A stretch of DNA of 64,000 nt from Pelosinus fermentans JBW45 (lineage in GTDB: Bacteria; Bacillota; Negativicutes; DSM-13327). Below are positions 16,339 through 24,782 of this stretch, in pieces. Position 1 is the stretch's first letter; every line of letters starts with the position of its first letter. The position numbers were made by a program, and so were the translations under genes. The notes below the pieces were generated by a model. That model ran no database searches, was not told the origin of the DNA, and saw only the letters and a program-made list of their open reading frames with translations. The stretch is taken from assembly GCF_000271665.2 (NCBI RefSeq), contig NZ_CP010978.1, forward strand, positions 2,882,501 to 2,946,500, read 5' to 3'.

Positions 16339-16677
16339 TTTTACCATCTCTTTCCTATTCTATCACATTTATGACAAATAGGAGCGTCCCCATTGTCCCT
16401 TCATAAAAAAATACACGTGGTATAAAAATATATACTATACTACAAATAAGTGCGTACTTATTAGTTGTGACATTAGTATATATTATTATAGCGTGGATGG
16501 AGCGTCCAGTGGGTAATACCATAGGGCAGCTTTTAGCAGTACAAACTGGATAAATTTTAGGAACAAGAACAGAATAGTAAATAAAAGGTCTGGAGAAGTT
16601 ATTGATCGTCTTTGTGTTCAGTTGTAAGAATTTGTTTAGTGCGTTATATAATATATATATATATGAGGAGTGTTATT
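16339..16677. other. Promoter/leader region of the flavodoxin-family gene
   Basis: About 340 bp with no gene. Contains a GGAGCGTCCCC REP-like scrap (about 16380-16391), an operator-like dyad (16445-16462), a candidate promoter and a long AT-rich leader ending in TATATATAT before the ribosome site. Confidence 0.45.
16445..16492 (+). promoter_or_regulatory. Candidate operator and promoter of the flavodoxin-family gene
   Basis: AATAAGTGCGTACTTATT (16445-16462) has 7-bp dyad arms. It abuts TTGTGA (16465-16470), with TATAGC (16487-16492) 16 bases later, a plausible -35/-10 pair. Flavin reductases of this type are often controlled by redox-sensing HxlR/MarR repressors; no such regulator gene is adjacent. 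Confidence 0.4.
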
Positions 16678-17364
16678 ATGAAAGTTTACGCTATTAATGG
16701 AAGTCCAAGAAAAAATCAAAACACAGCTAAGCTACTTCAAAAAGCTTTAGATGGAGTGAAGGAATCAGCAAAGGATAAGGAAGTCGAAACTAAAATAATT
16801 AATTTATATGATTTAAACTTCACTGGATGTATAAGTTGCTTTGCTTGTAAAAGGCTTGAAGGTAAAAGTTATGGAAAATGTGCAGTAAAAGACGATCTTT
16901 ATGAAATCTTAAATGAAGTATCGCAAGCCGATGGGATTATATTGGGAAGCCCAATCTATTTTTTGAATATAACAGGTCAATTAAAATCATTTTTGGAAAG
17001 ATTACTATTCCCTTACTTAGCTTATGCTCCTAACCATCCTTCAATTGCACCAAAAAGGATGCCAACAGCATTTATTTATACAATGGGTGCTACAGAAGAA
17101 ATGATGAACGATACCAATTTGGCAGCTACATTTAATATACAAGGTATAAGCATACTATCAACACTCAATATAATGGAAACTTGGATAGAACGTACGCTTA
17201 CAAAGCCAGAAGTTTTGCATTCATATGATACTTATCAATTTGACGATTACTCAAAATACAAAGCCGACATGTTCTCTGAAGAAGAAAAAGCTGAACATAG
17301 AAGAGTTCAATTTCCTTTAGATTGTCAAAAAGCATTTGAATTAGGTGCTAATTTAATAAAGTAA
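16678..17364 (+). CDS. Flavodoxin-family NAD(P)H-dependent oxidoreductase (FMN reductase-like)
   Basis: 228 residues from the ATG at 16678 (GAGGAG eight bases before). The N-terminal flavodoxin-like fold has AINGSPRKNQNTAKLLQKAL, the phosphate loop for FMN. It continues with GCISCFACKRLEGKSYGKC, a cysteine cluster as in iron-sulfur flavoprotein-like members, then GIILGSPIYFLNITGQLKSFLERL. It probably binds FMN and reduces quinones or other electron acceptors in the cytoplasm. It is monocistronic, followed by a separate secreted-protein gene. The upstream in-frame extension to 16612 lacks a ribosome site and is rejected. Confidence 0.82.
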   Translation: MKVYAINGSPRKNQNTAKLLQKALDGVKESAKDKEVETKIINLYDLNFTGCISCFACKRLEGKSYGKCAVKDDLYEILNEVSQADGIILGSPIYFLNITGQLKSFLERLLFPYLAYAPNHPSIAPKRMPTAFIYTMGATEEMMNDTNLAATFNIQGISILSTLNIMETWIERTLTKPEVLHSYDTYQFDDYSKYKADMFSEEEKAEHRRVQFPLDCQKAFELGANLIK

Positions 17365-17473
17365 TTACACTCCCGAAGATAGATTATGAGCGGCTTTTCC
17401 CTTTCCATTGTCATACTTTTGTCAAAGTTTTGTAATATAGTAATATCAGACTGAGATTAAGGAGATGTTACAT

Positions 17474-17926
17474 ATGAAAAAATTACCTTGCTTCGCACTA
17501 CTCACCTGCTTCCTTGTCACCTTATCTGGAACCGCTTTTGCCTGGAGTGACCGTTCCGAGGGTCGTCCAGCACAAAGTCCCTCCAGCCTGTCCGTATGGC
17601 ATGATCGAAATGACGAGTTTCATGTGAAAACAACTAACTTTCGTAAGCAACATGTATTTTCTGGCGTGATTCGTACAGACGGACGCTTTTACGGTATTGA
17701 TGAGAAAAATCTGGAAAACGGTGATTTCGTCAAAGTAGACCGTGACCGTAATACGATTCGCTTCCGTTTCACAGGACGCGGGATTGATGAATTAGATTTC
17801 AAAATAAGAGGAGGAGATACCTTAACTTTTGATATCAATAAAGATGGTCATGACATGGCGACCGATCAAATATTCATCGGTAAAAAAGGCTGGCATCCTA
17901 AAGACAATACGTTTACCTTACGATAA
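17474..17926 (+). CDS. Secreted hypothetical protein with N-terminal signal peptide
   Basis: 150 residues from the ATG at 17474, nine bases after GGAG. The N-terminus KKLPCFALLTCFLVTLSGTAFAWS is a clear Sec signal peptide with an AFA-W cleavage site. The mature part (~125 residues) is rich in charged and aromatic residues and beta-prone, with repeated short motifs such as DGRFYGID and KVDRDRNTIRFRF. I do not recognise a family; it may be a cell-envelope or calcium-binding-like protein (DINKDGHD resembles a loop of acidic metal-binding motifs). It is closed by a terminator at 17943-17970. Confidence 0.7.
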   Translation: MKKLPCFALLTCFLVTLSGTAFAWSDRSEGRPAQSPSSLSVWHDRNDEFHVKTTNFRKQHVFSGVIRTDGRFYGIDEKNLENGDFVKVDRDRNTIRFRFTGRGIDELDFKIRGGDTLTFDINKDGHDMATDQIFIGKKGWHPKDNTFTLR

Positions 17927-17942
17927 TAACGAATCCATTCCT

Positions 17943-17970
17943 AGCGGGCGTTTCATACGCTCGCTTTTTT
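17943..17970 (+). terminator. Terminator of the secreted-protein gene
   Basis: AGCGGGCG (17943-17950) pairs with CGCTCGCT (17958-17965, one wobble), followed by a run of T to 17970. Confidence 0.8.
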
Positions 17971-17987
17971 GCTGTTTAGAAGGACAC

Positions 17988-18122
17988 TTAGCGACGTTCC
18001 GCAAAAGAAGCTGCATCCTTCAATGCTCCATCATGCACATAACCCCGATAGCCGCTAAATCTATATTTCTCCAGCGTTCTGGCTATTCCTGCCTTGGCAG
18101 GGTTTTGGCGTATACCCAAAAT
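17988..18122 (-). pseudogene. C-terminal core fragment of a RAYT transposase
   Basis: The minus strand reads GIRQNPAKAGIARTLEKYRF then SGYRGYVHDGALKDAASFAERR and stops (17988-17990). It aligns residue for residue with the tail of the pseudogene at 16053-16338. There is no start or catalytic domain. A second relic of the same transposase family lies only 1.7 kb away. Confidence 0.65.
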
Positions 18123-18311
18123 GCCATCTCCTTTTTAATTGTTTTAAACTTTCGAGAAATTATAGAAATCCGCTTTCTCTTTATTCGTTAATAACGCCAT
18201 ATTATAACTTGTATTTTCGAAAGATTTTTGCGGACAATATATATAATTGATCTGTAATTTGTTATGGTTTTTGTTAAAATACAGTTTATGAAATTAGGAG
18301 GTTCATGGCAT

Positions 18312-20153
18312 ATGTGCGGAATCGTAGGATGGATTGATTGGGAGAAAGATTTGAACCAACAAAAACAACTCATCGAAAAGATGAACAGCACGTTACGTCA
18401 TCGTGGTCCAGATGCAGAAGGTATTTGGCTTTCGACTCGGGCTGCATTCGGGCATCGCCGCCTTAGCGTAATTGATCCGGAATGCGGTCTGCAGCCAATG
18501 ATTTATAAAGCAGGTGATTATACCTATGCCATCACTTTTAATGGAGAAATTTATAACTATCAAGAATTGCAAAGAGAGCTAAAGACACTCGGTCATACTT
18601 TTTCTACGCAATCAGATACCGAAGTGCTATTGCATTCCTATTTAGAATGGAAGGAAGACTGTGTTTCTCATTTAAATGGTATTTTTGCATTTGGCATTTG
18701 GGATGATCGTAAACAGCATTTATTTTTAGCGCGAGATCATATGGGTGTGAAACCTTTATTTTATGCGCAGCGCGGCAGTGCTGTTTTATTTGGTTCAGAA
18801 CCGAAAGCACTACTGGCTCATCCACTGGTCAAGGCAAAGATAGACAAGGAAGGATTAGCAGAACTGTTTAATGTTTTTCCACTGCATACGCCGGGATTTG
18901 GTATGTTTCATGACGTTCATGAAGTTCGCCCAGGATATTATGCAATTTTTAACCAAAGCGGGAAACACATGACCCAGTATTGGTCTTTGCATAGTGCACC
19001 CCATACAGACGACTTGAAGAGTACCACAGAACATATTCGTGACTTGCTGAAAGATACTGTAAAACGGCAATTGATTGCCGATGTGCCGATTGTCACATTA
19101 TTGTCAGGCGGCTTGGATTCAAGTGGCTTGACAGCTTTAGCTGCTAAAGAATTTCAACGGGAAGGAAAGCAGCTTCACACGTATTCAGTTGATTTCGAAG
19201 ATAGTAAACAATATTTTGTATCTAGCGCCATACACGAAAGTCTAGATGCACCTTGGGTAAAACGTGTTTCTGAATATGTTGGGACACAGCATCATATCAT
19301 TACGGTGGATACTGCAGAACTATTGGAAAACATCTTGGCACCTATGTATGCCCATGATTATCCTGCCTTTGGTCAAATAGAAACTTCGATGTATCGTCTG
19401 TTCAAAGCAATTAAACAGGATGCAACCGTTGCTTTATCGGGAGAGTCTGCCGATGAAATTTTTGGTGGTTATAGTTGGTTCGGCAGTGAGGATTTACTGC
19501 AAATCTCTACCTTTCCCTGGATTGCTGCCTTTGGGAAAATAGAAGTAGCCCAAACAATACTTTCTTGGCTATCTCCTGAGGTACTTGAGAAGGTCAATCC
19601 TAAAGAATATATTGCACAGCGATATCAAGAAGCTATTGCAGAAGTGCCTCGCTTAAAAGGGGAAAATGCTCTGGCAGCAAAACAGCGTGAAAGCTTTTAC
19701 TTGAATCTGACTCGCTTTCTCCCAGTGCTATTAGATCGAAAGGACCGGTTAAGCATGGCTGCCGGTTTTGAAGTGAGGGTGCCTTTCTGCGATTATCGCC
19801 TGGTAGAATACGCTTGGAATGTACCGTGGGATATGAAATTCGTTGATAACATCGAAAAAGGAATTTTACGTCGTGCCTTTGCAGATGTATTACCAGAAGA
19901 TGCCCGCAACCGCCGTAAAAGCGGTTACCCTACCTCTCAGCATCCTGACTATGTAAAGGGAGTAAAAGGATTAGTGCTAGATATCCTGAATGATCCCAAT
20001 GCACCAGTTTACCCCTTTCTTAACGTCCCCATGATTAAAGACATCGTTGGAGAGAAGGCCCCTGCATTAACTCACGTGTTCAATATAAATCCGTTGGAAC
20101 GTATTATACAAATCAATAGTTGGCTTAAGGATTATCATGTAGAAATAGGCTAA
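18312..20153 (+). CDS. asnB: Asparagine synthetase, glutamine-hydrolysing
   Basis: 613 residues from the ATG at 18312, nine bases after AGGAGG. The N-terminus CGIVGW supplies the catalytic Cys of the class II glutaminase, followed by RHRGPDAEGIW and the domain to about residue 190. The C-terminal synthetase domain begins with the ATP pyrophosphatase loop TLLSGGLDSSGLTALAA. ALSGESADEIFGGYSWF and KDRLSMAAGFEVRVPFCDYRLVEYAW follow. It converts aspartate, glutamine and ATP to asparagine, glutamate, AMP and PPi in the cytosol. It is a single gene with its own terminator (20204-20243). Length and motifs are full. Confidence 0.94.
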   Translation: MCGIVGWIDWEKDLNQQKQLIEKMNSTLRHRGPDAEGIWLSTRAAFGHRRLSVIDPECGLQPMIYKAGDYTYAITFNGEIYNYQELQRELKTLGHTFSTQSDTEVLLHSYLEWKEDCVSHLNGIFAFGIWDDRKQHLFLARDHMGVKPLFYAQRGSAVLFGSEPKALLAHPLVKAKIDKEGLAELFNVFPLHTPGFGMFHDVHEVRPGYYAIFNQSGKHMTQYWSLHSAPHTDDLKSTTEHIRDLLKDTVKRQLIADVPIVTLLSGGLDSSGLTALAAKEFQREGKQLHTYSVDFEDSKQYFVSSAIHESLDAPWVKRVSEYVGTQHHIITVDTAELLENILAPMYAHDYPAFGQIETSMYRLFKAIKQDATVALSGESADEIFGGYSWFGSEDLLQISTFPWIAAFGKIEVAQTILSWLSPEVLEKVNPKEYIAQRYQEAIAEVPRLKGENALAAKQRESFYLNLTRFLPVLLDRKDRLSMAAGFEVRVPFCDYRLVEYAWNVPWDMKFVDNIEKGILRRAFADVLPEDARNRRKSGYPTSQHPDYVKGVKGLVLDILNDPNAPVYPFLNVPMIKDIVGEKAPALTHVFNINPLERIIQINSWLKDYHVEIG

Positions 20154-20203
20154 TCAATGCAGAAAATATGTTATGCGATCTGGATAAAACTTAATTCTAT
20201 AAG

Positions 20204-20243
20204 ACAGGACTGGAGAATAAGCATAGTTATTCTCCAGTCCTGT
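20204..20243 (+). terminator. Terminator of asnB
   Basis: Perfect 17-bp stem, ACAGGACTGGAGAATAA (20204-20220) with TTATTCTCCAGTCCTGT (20227-20243), loop GCATAG, followed by TT. The rest of 20244-20419 is the promoter region of the LysR gene. Confidence 0.85.
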
Positions 20244-20419
20244 TTACTGCATCTCTAATTAAAAAAGCCTATTGATGCAATAGATATATCCAATTTCTCT
20301 TTTGAGTAAGAGAAGGGTATCATTAAGCAAGAGAAAAGACCAAACAGATGATCAATTGTCAGGAAGCAACTATTATACTACAATAAGTACAAAGTGAAAA
20401 TCGGGGATGTGGCAATTGG

Positions 20420-21313
20420 ATGGATATACGGTTATTACAAACTTTTCTCTTAGTTGCAAAAATAGGCAATGTAACACAAGCGGCAGAACAGCTCAATTTT
20501 AGTCAGCCAACGGTAACAGCTCAAATACGAGCATTGGAAGAACATTTCGAAGTGCTCTTATTTGAAAGGGTCGGTAAAAAACTCTATATAACTAAAGCAG
20601 GTTTACGTCTTATTGCTTATGCAGAGAAGCTATTGTTATTGTATGGGGAAGCGCGAGCAACAGTACAGGAATTTTCCCATGATAGAACGATTAAGGTAGG
20701 TCTTGGTACTGCTGTGGCGGCGCATACATTATCACCCATCTTGCGAGAGTTTCAAGAGCGGGTTCCCAATGTATCAGTTAGTATTGAACATTGTTTCAAT
20801 ATACCGATTACCGTTAAAGGTATCTTAGATAATAGCTTTGATTTAGCTCTGGTTCATGACAAGATATCGAATAGCAGAATTCTGCAGTTCAATGTTGTAG
20901 CCGAGAAATTGTTATGGGTTACTCATGCGAGTCTTCTAGATACATATGGCGATACTCTGCGGCAGCAGCCTTTTATTGCCTTAAAACAAGGCAGTGTTTA
21001 TCGGGAAAAATACAATCCCTACCTACGGCAAAATGCAATCATACCTATTTTAGAATATAGTGATTCTGAGGCAGTTCGACAGGCTGTTTTGAATGGGTTA
21101 GGTATTGGCGTACTGCCCGAGGTGCTGGTTCGATCTCATATAGAAGATGGGACCCTTCATGAATTTTGTGATGCACCAAAGTTAGAGATTGATTTTTCGG
21201 TAATATTTCATAAAGATAAGACCTTTACGTTGGCAATGCGTACGTTATTAATGGCAATTGCCGAGCATGCCAATATCAATGGTGGTTTATCAGAGTATTT
21301 ATCATCTATGTAG
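20420..21313 (+). CDS. LysR-family transcriptional regulator
   Basis: 297 residues. The winged HTH at the N-terminus (LLQTFLLVAKIGNVTQAAEQLNFSQPTVTAQIRALEEHFEVLLFERVGKK) is the LysR signature. A LysR substrate-binding domain (~90-290) with the usual periplasmic-binding fold follows. It lies 33 bp upstream of, and in line with, an MFS exporter gene, so it probably controls that gene and perhaps itself. The inducer is unknown. Arrangement in the same direction rather than divergent is less common for LysR pairs. Confidence 0.87.
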   Translation: MDIRLLQTFLLVAKIGNVTQAAEQLNFSQPTVTAQIRALEEHFEVLLFERVGKKLYITKAGLRLIAYAEKLLLLYGEARATVQEFSHDRTIKVGLGTAVAAHTLSPILREFQERVPNVSVSIEHCFNIPITVKGILDNSFDLALVHDKISNSRILQFNVVAEKLLWVTHASLLDTYGDTLRQQPFIALKQGSVYREKYNPYLRQNAIIPILEYSDSEAVRQAVLNGLGIGVLPEVLVRSHIEDGTLHEFCDAPKLEIDFSVIFHKDKTFTLAMRTLLMAIAEHANINGGLSEYLSSM

Positions 21314-21346
21314 CATCAACGCATAGAGGAAAGGTAAGAAACGAAA

Positions 21347-22540
21347 ATGAATAAAAGTTGTGACAGTAAAGAAATGACAAAGGGTAAGAAAGTCTTATTT
21401 GCAGGATGTCTCGCTCATCTGATACATGATGGATTTAGTGACATGCTCTACATCTTTTTCCCAATCTGGCAAGTTCAATTTTCTTTAACCTTTGCTGAAA
21501 TTGGTCTTCTAAAAACATTGTTTTCTGGTTCTTTGGCAGGATTTCAGGTACCAGCAGGTTTTCTCGCTTCCCGTATGGGCGAAGTTAAATTGCTGCTCCT
21601 TGGGACGATTCTCACCAGTGCTGCCGTTTTCATGCTCGGCTGGGCAGCAGCACCAATAATTGTTGGTTGTTTATTAGTAATTGGCGGGTTAGGATCAAGC
21701 ACGCAGCATCCCTTATCGTCTTCCTTAATATCGAGTGCTTATCCTGATAAAGCTGAACGCAGAACCGCTCTTAGTACTTTCAATGTAGCTGGAGATTTTG
21801 GTAAATTGCTATTACCGGGCATGACTGCCCTGCTAATTACCCAATATGACTGGATGACTGCAAGTCGATTTTTAGGTATGTTGGGTATGATGAGTGTAAT
21901 TGTCATTTTTCTAATTACTAAAAACATTCGGCAGCACTCTTCAATGAATGAGGGAAAAACAAAGACAGCAGCGCTTGGCTGTTTTGCGTGGAAGGGAAAT
22001 CAGTCTTTTTGGTCCTTGTCGATGATCGGAGTGATTGATAGTGCAACTCGAATGGGATTTCTTACTTTTTTTCCATTCTTATTGCAAGAAAAAGGTGCAC
22101 AGGTTAGTTTGATTGGTTTAGCATTGTCTCTTGTATTTGCAGGAGGTGCAATTGGTAAATATATATGTGGGAAATTAGCTACAAAATTTGGTGTATTGCG
22201 AACGGTAGTGACTACGGAGATGGTTACAACCTTGTGTATTTTAGGAATACTTTTTCTTCCCTTAGGGCCTGTCCTTCTGCTTTCGCCTATTCTGGGCGTT
22301 GCATTAAATGGTACTTCATCGGTATTGTATGGCAGTGTTCCGGAATTGGTTTCTGATGAACAATGCAAGCAGGCGTTTGCCATTTTTTATACAGCAACCA
22401 TTGGTTCAGGAGCGATATCTCCTTTTCTTTACGGATTAGCAAGTGATATGGTTGGGATAAACATTGCTGTCGTAATGATTGCTTTCGTTGTTCTTCTGAC
22501 TCTTCCATTAACATTACGCCTCCGAGGAAAATTTGCATAA
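21347..22540 (+). CDS. Major facilitator superfamily transporter
   Basis: 397 residues with about twelve hydrophobic helices in two six-helix halves (second half starts near residue 215 after a charged loop). Early motifs such as LAHLIHDGFSDMLYIFFPIWQ and LGSSTQHPLSSSLI suggest kinship with the fosmidomycin-resistance (Fsr)-like branch, but I cannot place it firmly. It probably exports a drug or metabolite across the cytoplasmic membrane. The gene is cotranscribed with the LysR regulator just upstream. A 28-bp palindrome follows it. Confidence 0.82.
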   Translation: MNKSCDSKEMTKGKKVLFAGCLAHLIHDGFSDMLYIFFPIWQVQFSLTFAEIGLLKTLFSGSLAGFQVPAGFLASRMGEVKLLLLGTILTSAAVFMLGWAAAPIIVGCLLVIGGLGSSTQHPLSSSLISSAYPDKAERRTALSTFNVAGDFGKLLLPGMTALLITQYDWMTASRFLGMLGMMSVIVIFLITKNIRQHSSMNEGKTKTAALGCFAWKGNQSFWSLSMIGVIDSATRMGFLTFFPFLLQEKGAQVSLIGLALSLVFAGGAIGKYICGKLATKFGVLRTVVTTEMVTTLCILGILFLPLGPVLLLSPILGVALNGTSSVLYGSVPELVSDEQCKQAFAIFYTATIGSGAISPFLYGLASDMVGINIAVVMIAFVVLLTLPLTLRLRGKFA

Positions 22541-22603
22541 TCATTTTTAAAATATTCCATATGCACAATCTTTGTGCCAATGTAATACCGTGCACAAATT
22601 CAT

Positions 22604-22631
22604 CGTCTGCATAGAAATTTCTATGCAGACG
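22604..22631. terminator. Perfect 28-bp palindrome after the MFS gene
   Basis: CGTCTGCATAGAAA followed immediately by its exact complement TTTCTATGCAGACG. No T-run follows on either strand. It is probably a transcript end for the converging MFS and 3D-protein genes, though a protein-binding site is possible. A smaller TTTGTGC/GCACAAA pair (22571-22598) precedes it. Confidence 0.55.
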
Positions 22632-22688
22632 TCACAGTATTCTTGTATCCTGTTCATTCTTCAGTCCAACCACAGTGAATTCTCATCG

Positions 22689-23084
22689 TCATTCCTCCTC
22701 GATCTTCACCGTTTTCCTCTGCCTCCCGAGTCTCAATGCCTTTTCCTTGTCTGCAACGTATACATCGACCCTATCGCCTACAATATAGCCACCTCGATCC
22801 TCATTGACATACCAATGTCCATCTATGCATATCCTAGTTCCCAAGGCATACCTAGAACTCATTGCTACTGTGCGCCCCTCGTTTACCCTAGTACCACTTG
22901 CGGTAATTCCATGGCCATTCATACCTTCATCATTTGCGGTGTAGTACGAAATTTCCATGACAACTTCACGATATCGAGGCTCTGGCTCCGCAACTACGGT
23001 TTCCTCTATGGGAGCTACATACTCCACGGGTACTTCGTAGTTATCTTCGTACAAGCAATGTGGTGCAGTGAAAAGCAGCACCAA
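22689..23084 (-). CDS. 3D (Asp-box) domain protein, probable cell-wall enzyme
   Basis: About 131 residues, 138 if it starts upstream at a CTG. The C-terminal ~75 residues form a 3D domain: NGHGITASGTRVNEGRTVAMS, RICIDGHWYVNEDRGGYIVGDRVDVYV, with the conserved aspartates. This is the RlpA/MltA-like double-psi barrel found in peptidoglycan-active proteins such as YabE/Rpf-type. The hydrophobic N-terminus (LLILVLLFTAPHC) acts as a signal or lipoprotein-like anchor. The start is odd: the strong GGGAGG site (23116-23121) leads to an ATG in a different frame. The coding frame is open only from codons TTA and CTG (23105) and TTG (23084). A frameshift in the signal sequence is possible. Confidence 0.7.
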   Translation of the reverse strand: MVLLFTAPHCLYEDNYEVPVEYVAPIEETVVAEPEPRYREVVMEISYYTANDEGMNGHGITASGTRVNEGRTVAMSSRYALGTRICIDGHWYVNEDRGGYIVGDRVDVYVADKEKALRLGRQRKTVKIEEE

Positions 23085-23193
23085 AATAAGCAGTGTAATA
23101 CGCAGTAATCATCGACCTCCCTTAACTCCCAGAATACATTCGTAAAACCTATGCAATATTCACACAGAGCATCAGTAAGTCCCTCCTATTATC

Positions 23194-23361
23194 TTATGAA
23201 GTCTTAGTTGATTTTGTAACCTTATTGTGTCTTCTTGATTTCTTCCCTTGCATTGGTATATATATAAAAGTACCACCAAAGCTATCATTGGATAACATTG
23301 GTGGTACTTTTATTGTTCTTATATTGCTGCTTTCCAAGCCTTGCTGAATGTACTTCTCCAT
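23194..23361 (-). CDS. Possible small basic protein or gene remnant (55 codons)
   Basis: The minus strand has an open frame MEKYIQQGLESSNIRTIKV...GGTFIYIPMQGKKSRRHNKV... ending TAA at 23194. It is open another 22 codons upstream without a start. Codon use looks coding and the C-terminus is basic. The frame includes the perfect hairpin 23266-23311, which argues that one of the two readings is coincidental. I do not recognise the product. It is most likely the residue of a small DNA-binding-type gene. Confidence 0.25.
   Translation of the reverse strand: MEKYIQQGLESSNIRTIKVPPMLSNDSFGGTFIYIPMQGKKSRRHNKVTKSTKTS
23266..23311. terminator. Perfect 14-bp stem-loop with flanking A and T runs
   Basis: AAAAGTACCACCAA (23266-23279) pairs with TTGGTGGTACTTTT (23298-23311). 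It looks like a bidirectional terminator beyond the C-GCAxxG-C-C gene (minus strand). Confidence 0.65.
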
Positions 23362-23431
23362 TACTATCTTTTCAACGTCTGTAGGAGATTTAACCCGTAA
23401 AATATGTTTATGAGTATAAAACGCCAGCTAT

Positions 23432-23854
23432 TTAGCAAACCATTCCCATTTCTTCTAAAATGAATTGCGCAGAAAAAGCAACAGCCTGTTTAGTGATATT
23501 TTCACAAAGATGTGGAGGGTTACCTGGACTGAACCCTTGGGTTCTTAATTCGTTACATAATAGGCTGCCGAAACGTGCTTGAAACTTACGACAAAATTCA
23601 TGACATATGGCTGCGATGTTTTCTTTATTCATATTTCTATAGCTTCCGTAGCTTCCGATAAACAGTAATGCTCCCTCAACTAAACCGCACTGAGAACCGA
23701 ATCTGCCAGCATTTAACCCAAATGCAGCTTCTACGACTTGCGGATGCAGCTCAGTATAGAATAATTCAGATAGAATTTTTAGTGTTGTCACTGCACAACT
23801 AAGATCTTCATCCCAATAATAGTCATGTACTCTTACATTTATTAACTCCTGCAA
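23432..23854 (-). CDS. C-GCAxxG-C-C family protein
   Basis: 140 residues with the family cysteine pattern: Cys in LSCAVTTLKIL, then RFGSQCGLVEGALLFIG (the GCxxG-type block with C preceded by Gln rather than Gly), FCRKFQ, LLCNEL and HLCENIT. Family members are small, probably metal- or redox-active proteins of unknown reaction, often in anaerobes. The TTG start at 23854 follows GGAGGTG by nine bases. A repeat (23895-23981) lies just upstream. A fragment matching its LLFIGSYGS segment occurs at about 25617-25646, beside another copy of the same repeat. Confidence 0.75.
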   Translation of the reverse strand: MQELINVRVHDYYWDEDLSCAVTTLKILSELFYTELHPQVVEAAFGLNAGRFGSQCGLVEGALLFIGSYGSYRNMNKENIAAICHEFCRKFQARFGSLLCNELRTQGFSPGNPPHLCENITKQAVAFSAQFILEEMGMVC

Positions 23855-23894
23855 CTAGAATTCACCTCCGGCTTTCCAGTTCTGGACTTATCTT

Positions 23895-23981
23895 TCATTT
23901 CAACTTCGTTCATTGATTTTCCTTGTTTTATATTGTTACACAAAAAAATACAACGTCTGTTTTTAGAACGTTGTATTTTTG
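23895..23981 (-). repeat. Terminator-plus-start interspersed repeat, copy 3
   Basis: AAAAAATACAACGT/ACGTTGTATTTTT-type hairpin (about 23943-23981), 46 nt after the CBO0543-type gene stop. On the minus strand it is followed by CAAGGAAAATCAATGAACGAAGTTGAA in two parts: ribosome site, ATG, and codons MNEVE. The start opens a 23-codon frame that overlaps the start of the C-GCAxxG-C-C gene. Confidence 0.75.
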
Positions 23982-24026
23982 AATAAATCTAAATTTGAAA
24001 AAAACTCGTACCTAACTGGTTTCTCC

Positions 24027-24578
24027 TTATAGAGATTGGTTCTTTTTTATCAATCTCCCCATTACCCAGCGAAGAAATATGGCAAGGAAGAAGTATCCTG
24101 GAACAGAATATATGTGTTTCCATTGCATCATTTGATATATATCTAACCTCATCAGAAGCGGTTCCGCACCAAAGGCAAATACTAATGCAAGGATAATATG
24201 AGCAATAATGAATGGCTGCCACTTTGGAAAATACTGATAAATAACCATATAGCTGACTGGCAATACCGCTATATCATAGACAATGAACACATCCAGCAAA
24301 GGGATAAGGTCGTATTTATAATCCCATGCATCCATTTCCACACCGATAGCATCGAGTAAACCGCTCAGTAACGTTACGAGTAGTCCGTAGGTTATTATTT
24401 CGAAAAGTCTTCTGCGGTCAACAATTTTCCACCAGACCATATAGGAAATAATGGTTACGACCACTAATAACCACCACTGATAAGAAAAAACCACGTTATT
24501 AAACCAGAATTCACGGCCTGTTGCATCAGCTGCTGATTGCAGGTCATACATCTCTTCGAACATTGGTATCCGCTTCAT
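24027..24578 (-). CDS. CBO0543-type polytopic membrane protein
   Basis: 183 residues with five or so transmembrane helices (WWLLVVVTIISYMVWW, IITYGLLVTLLSGLLDAIG, LDVFIVYDIAVLPVSYMVIYQYF, FIIAHIILALVFAFG, YFFLAIFLRWVMG). The pattern WDY..DL+PLL..F...D....P+ and overall size recall the CBO0543 family of spore-former membrane proteins of unknown function. The ATG at 24578 follows GGGGGGATAAG. It is transcribed alone and ends in a repeat hairpin. Localisation to the cytoplasmic membrane is clear; the role is not. Confidence 0.65.
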   Translation of the reverse strand: MKRIPMFEEMYDLQSAADATGREFWFNNVVFSYQWWLLVVVTIISYMVWWKIVDRRRLFEIITYGLLVTLLSGLLDAIGVEMDAWDYKYDLIPLLDVFIVYDIAVLPVSYMVIYQYFPKWQPFIIAHIILALVFAFGAEPLLMRLDIYQMMQWKHIYSVPGYFFLAIFLRWVMGRLIKKNQSL

Positions 24579-24782
24579 CTTATCCCCCCATACCTTAGAA
24601 GGTTAAATTGTAAATAAATCTTCTGCTCATAGTCTCACCAATGAGTAACTAGATATACACTGTCATCATTTCCACCAGCAAAGCCCCTATGCTTATAATA
24701 AAAAACACACTATCTATGATGACAGCGCGTTGTTTCTAAGTATCTCATAAATTCTGCTCTTGTAAGCATTTAAACTCTCCAC

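Noticed and set aside
16612-16677. N-terminal extension of the flavodoxin-family protein
   Set aside because: The extra codons run through an AT-repeat leader, lack a ribosome site and do not resemble the family; ATG 16678 has GAGGAG.
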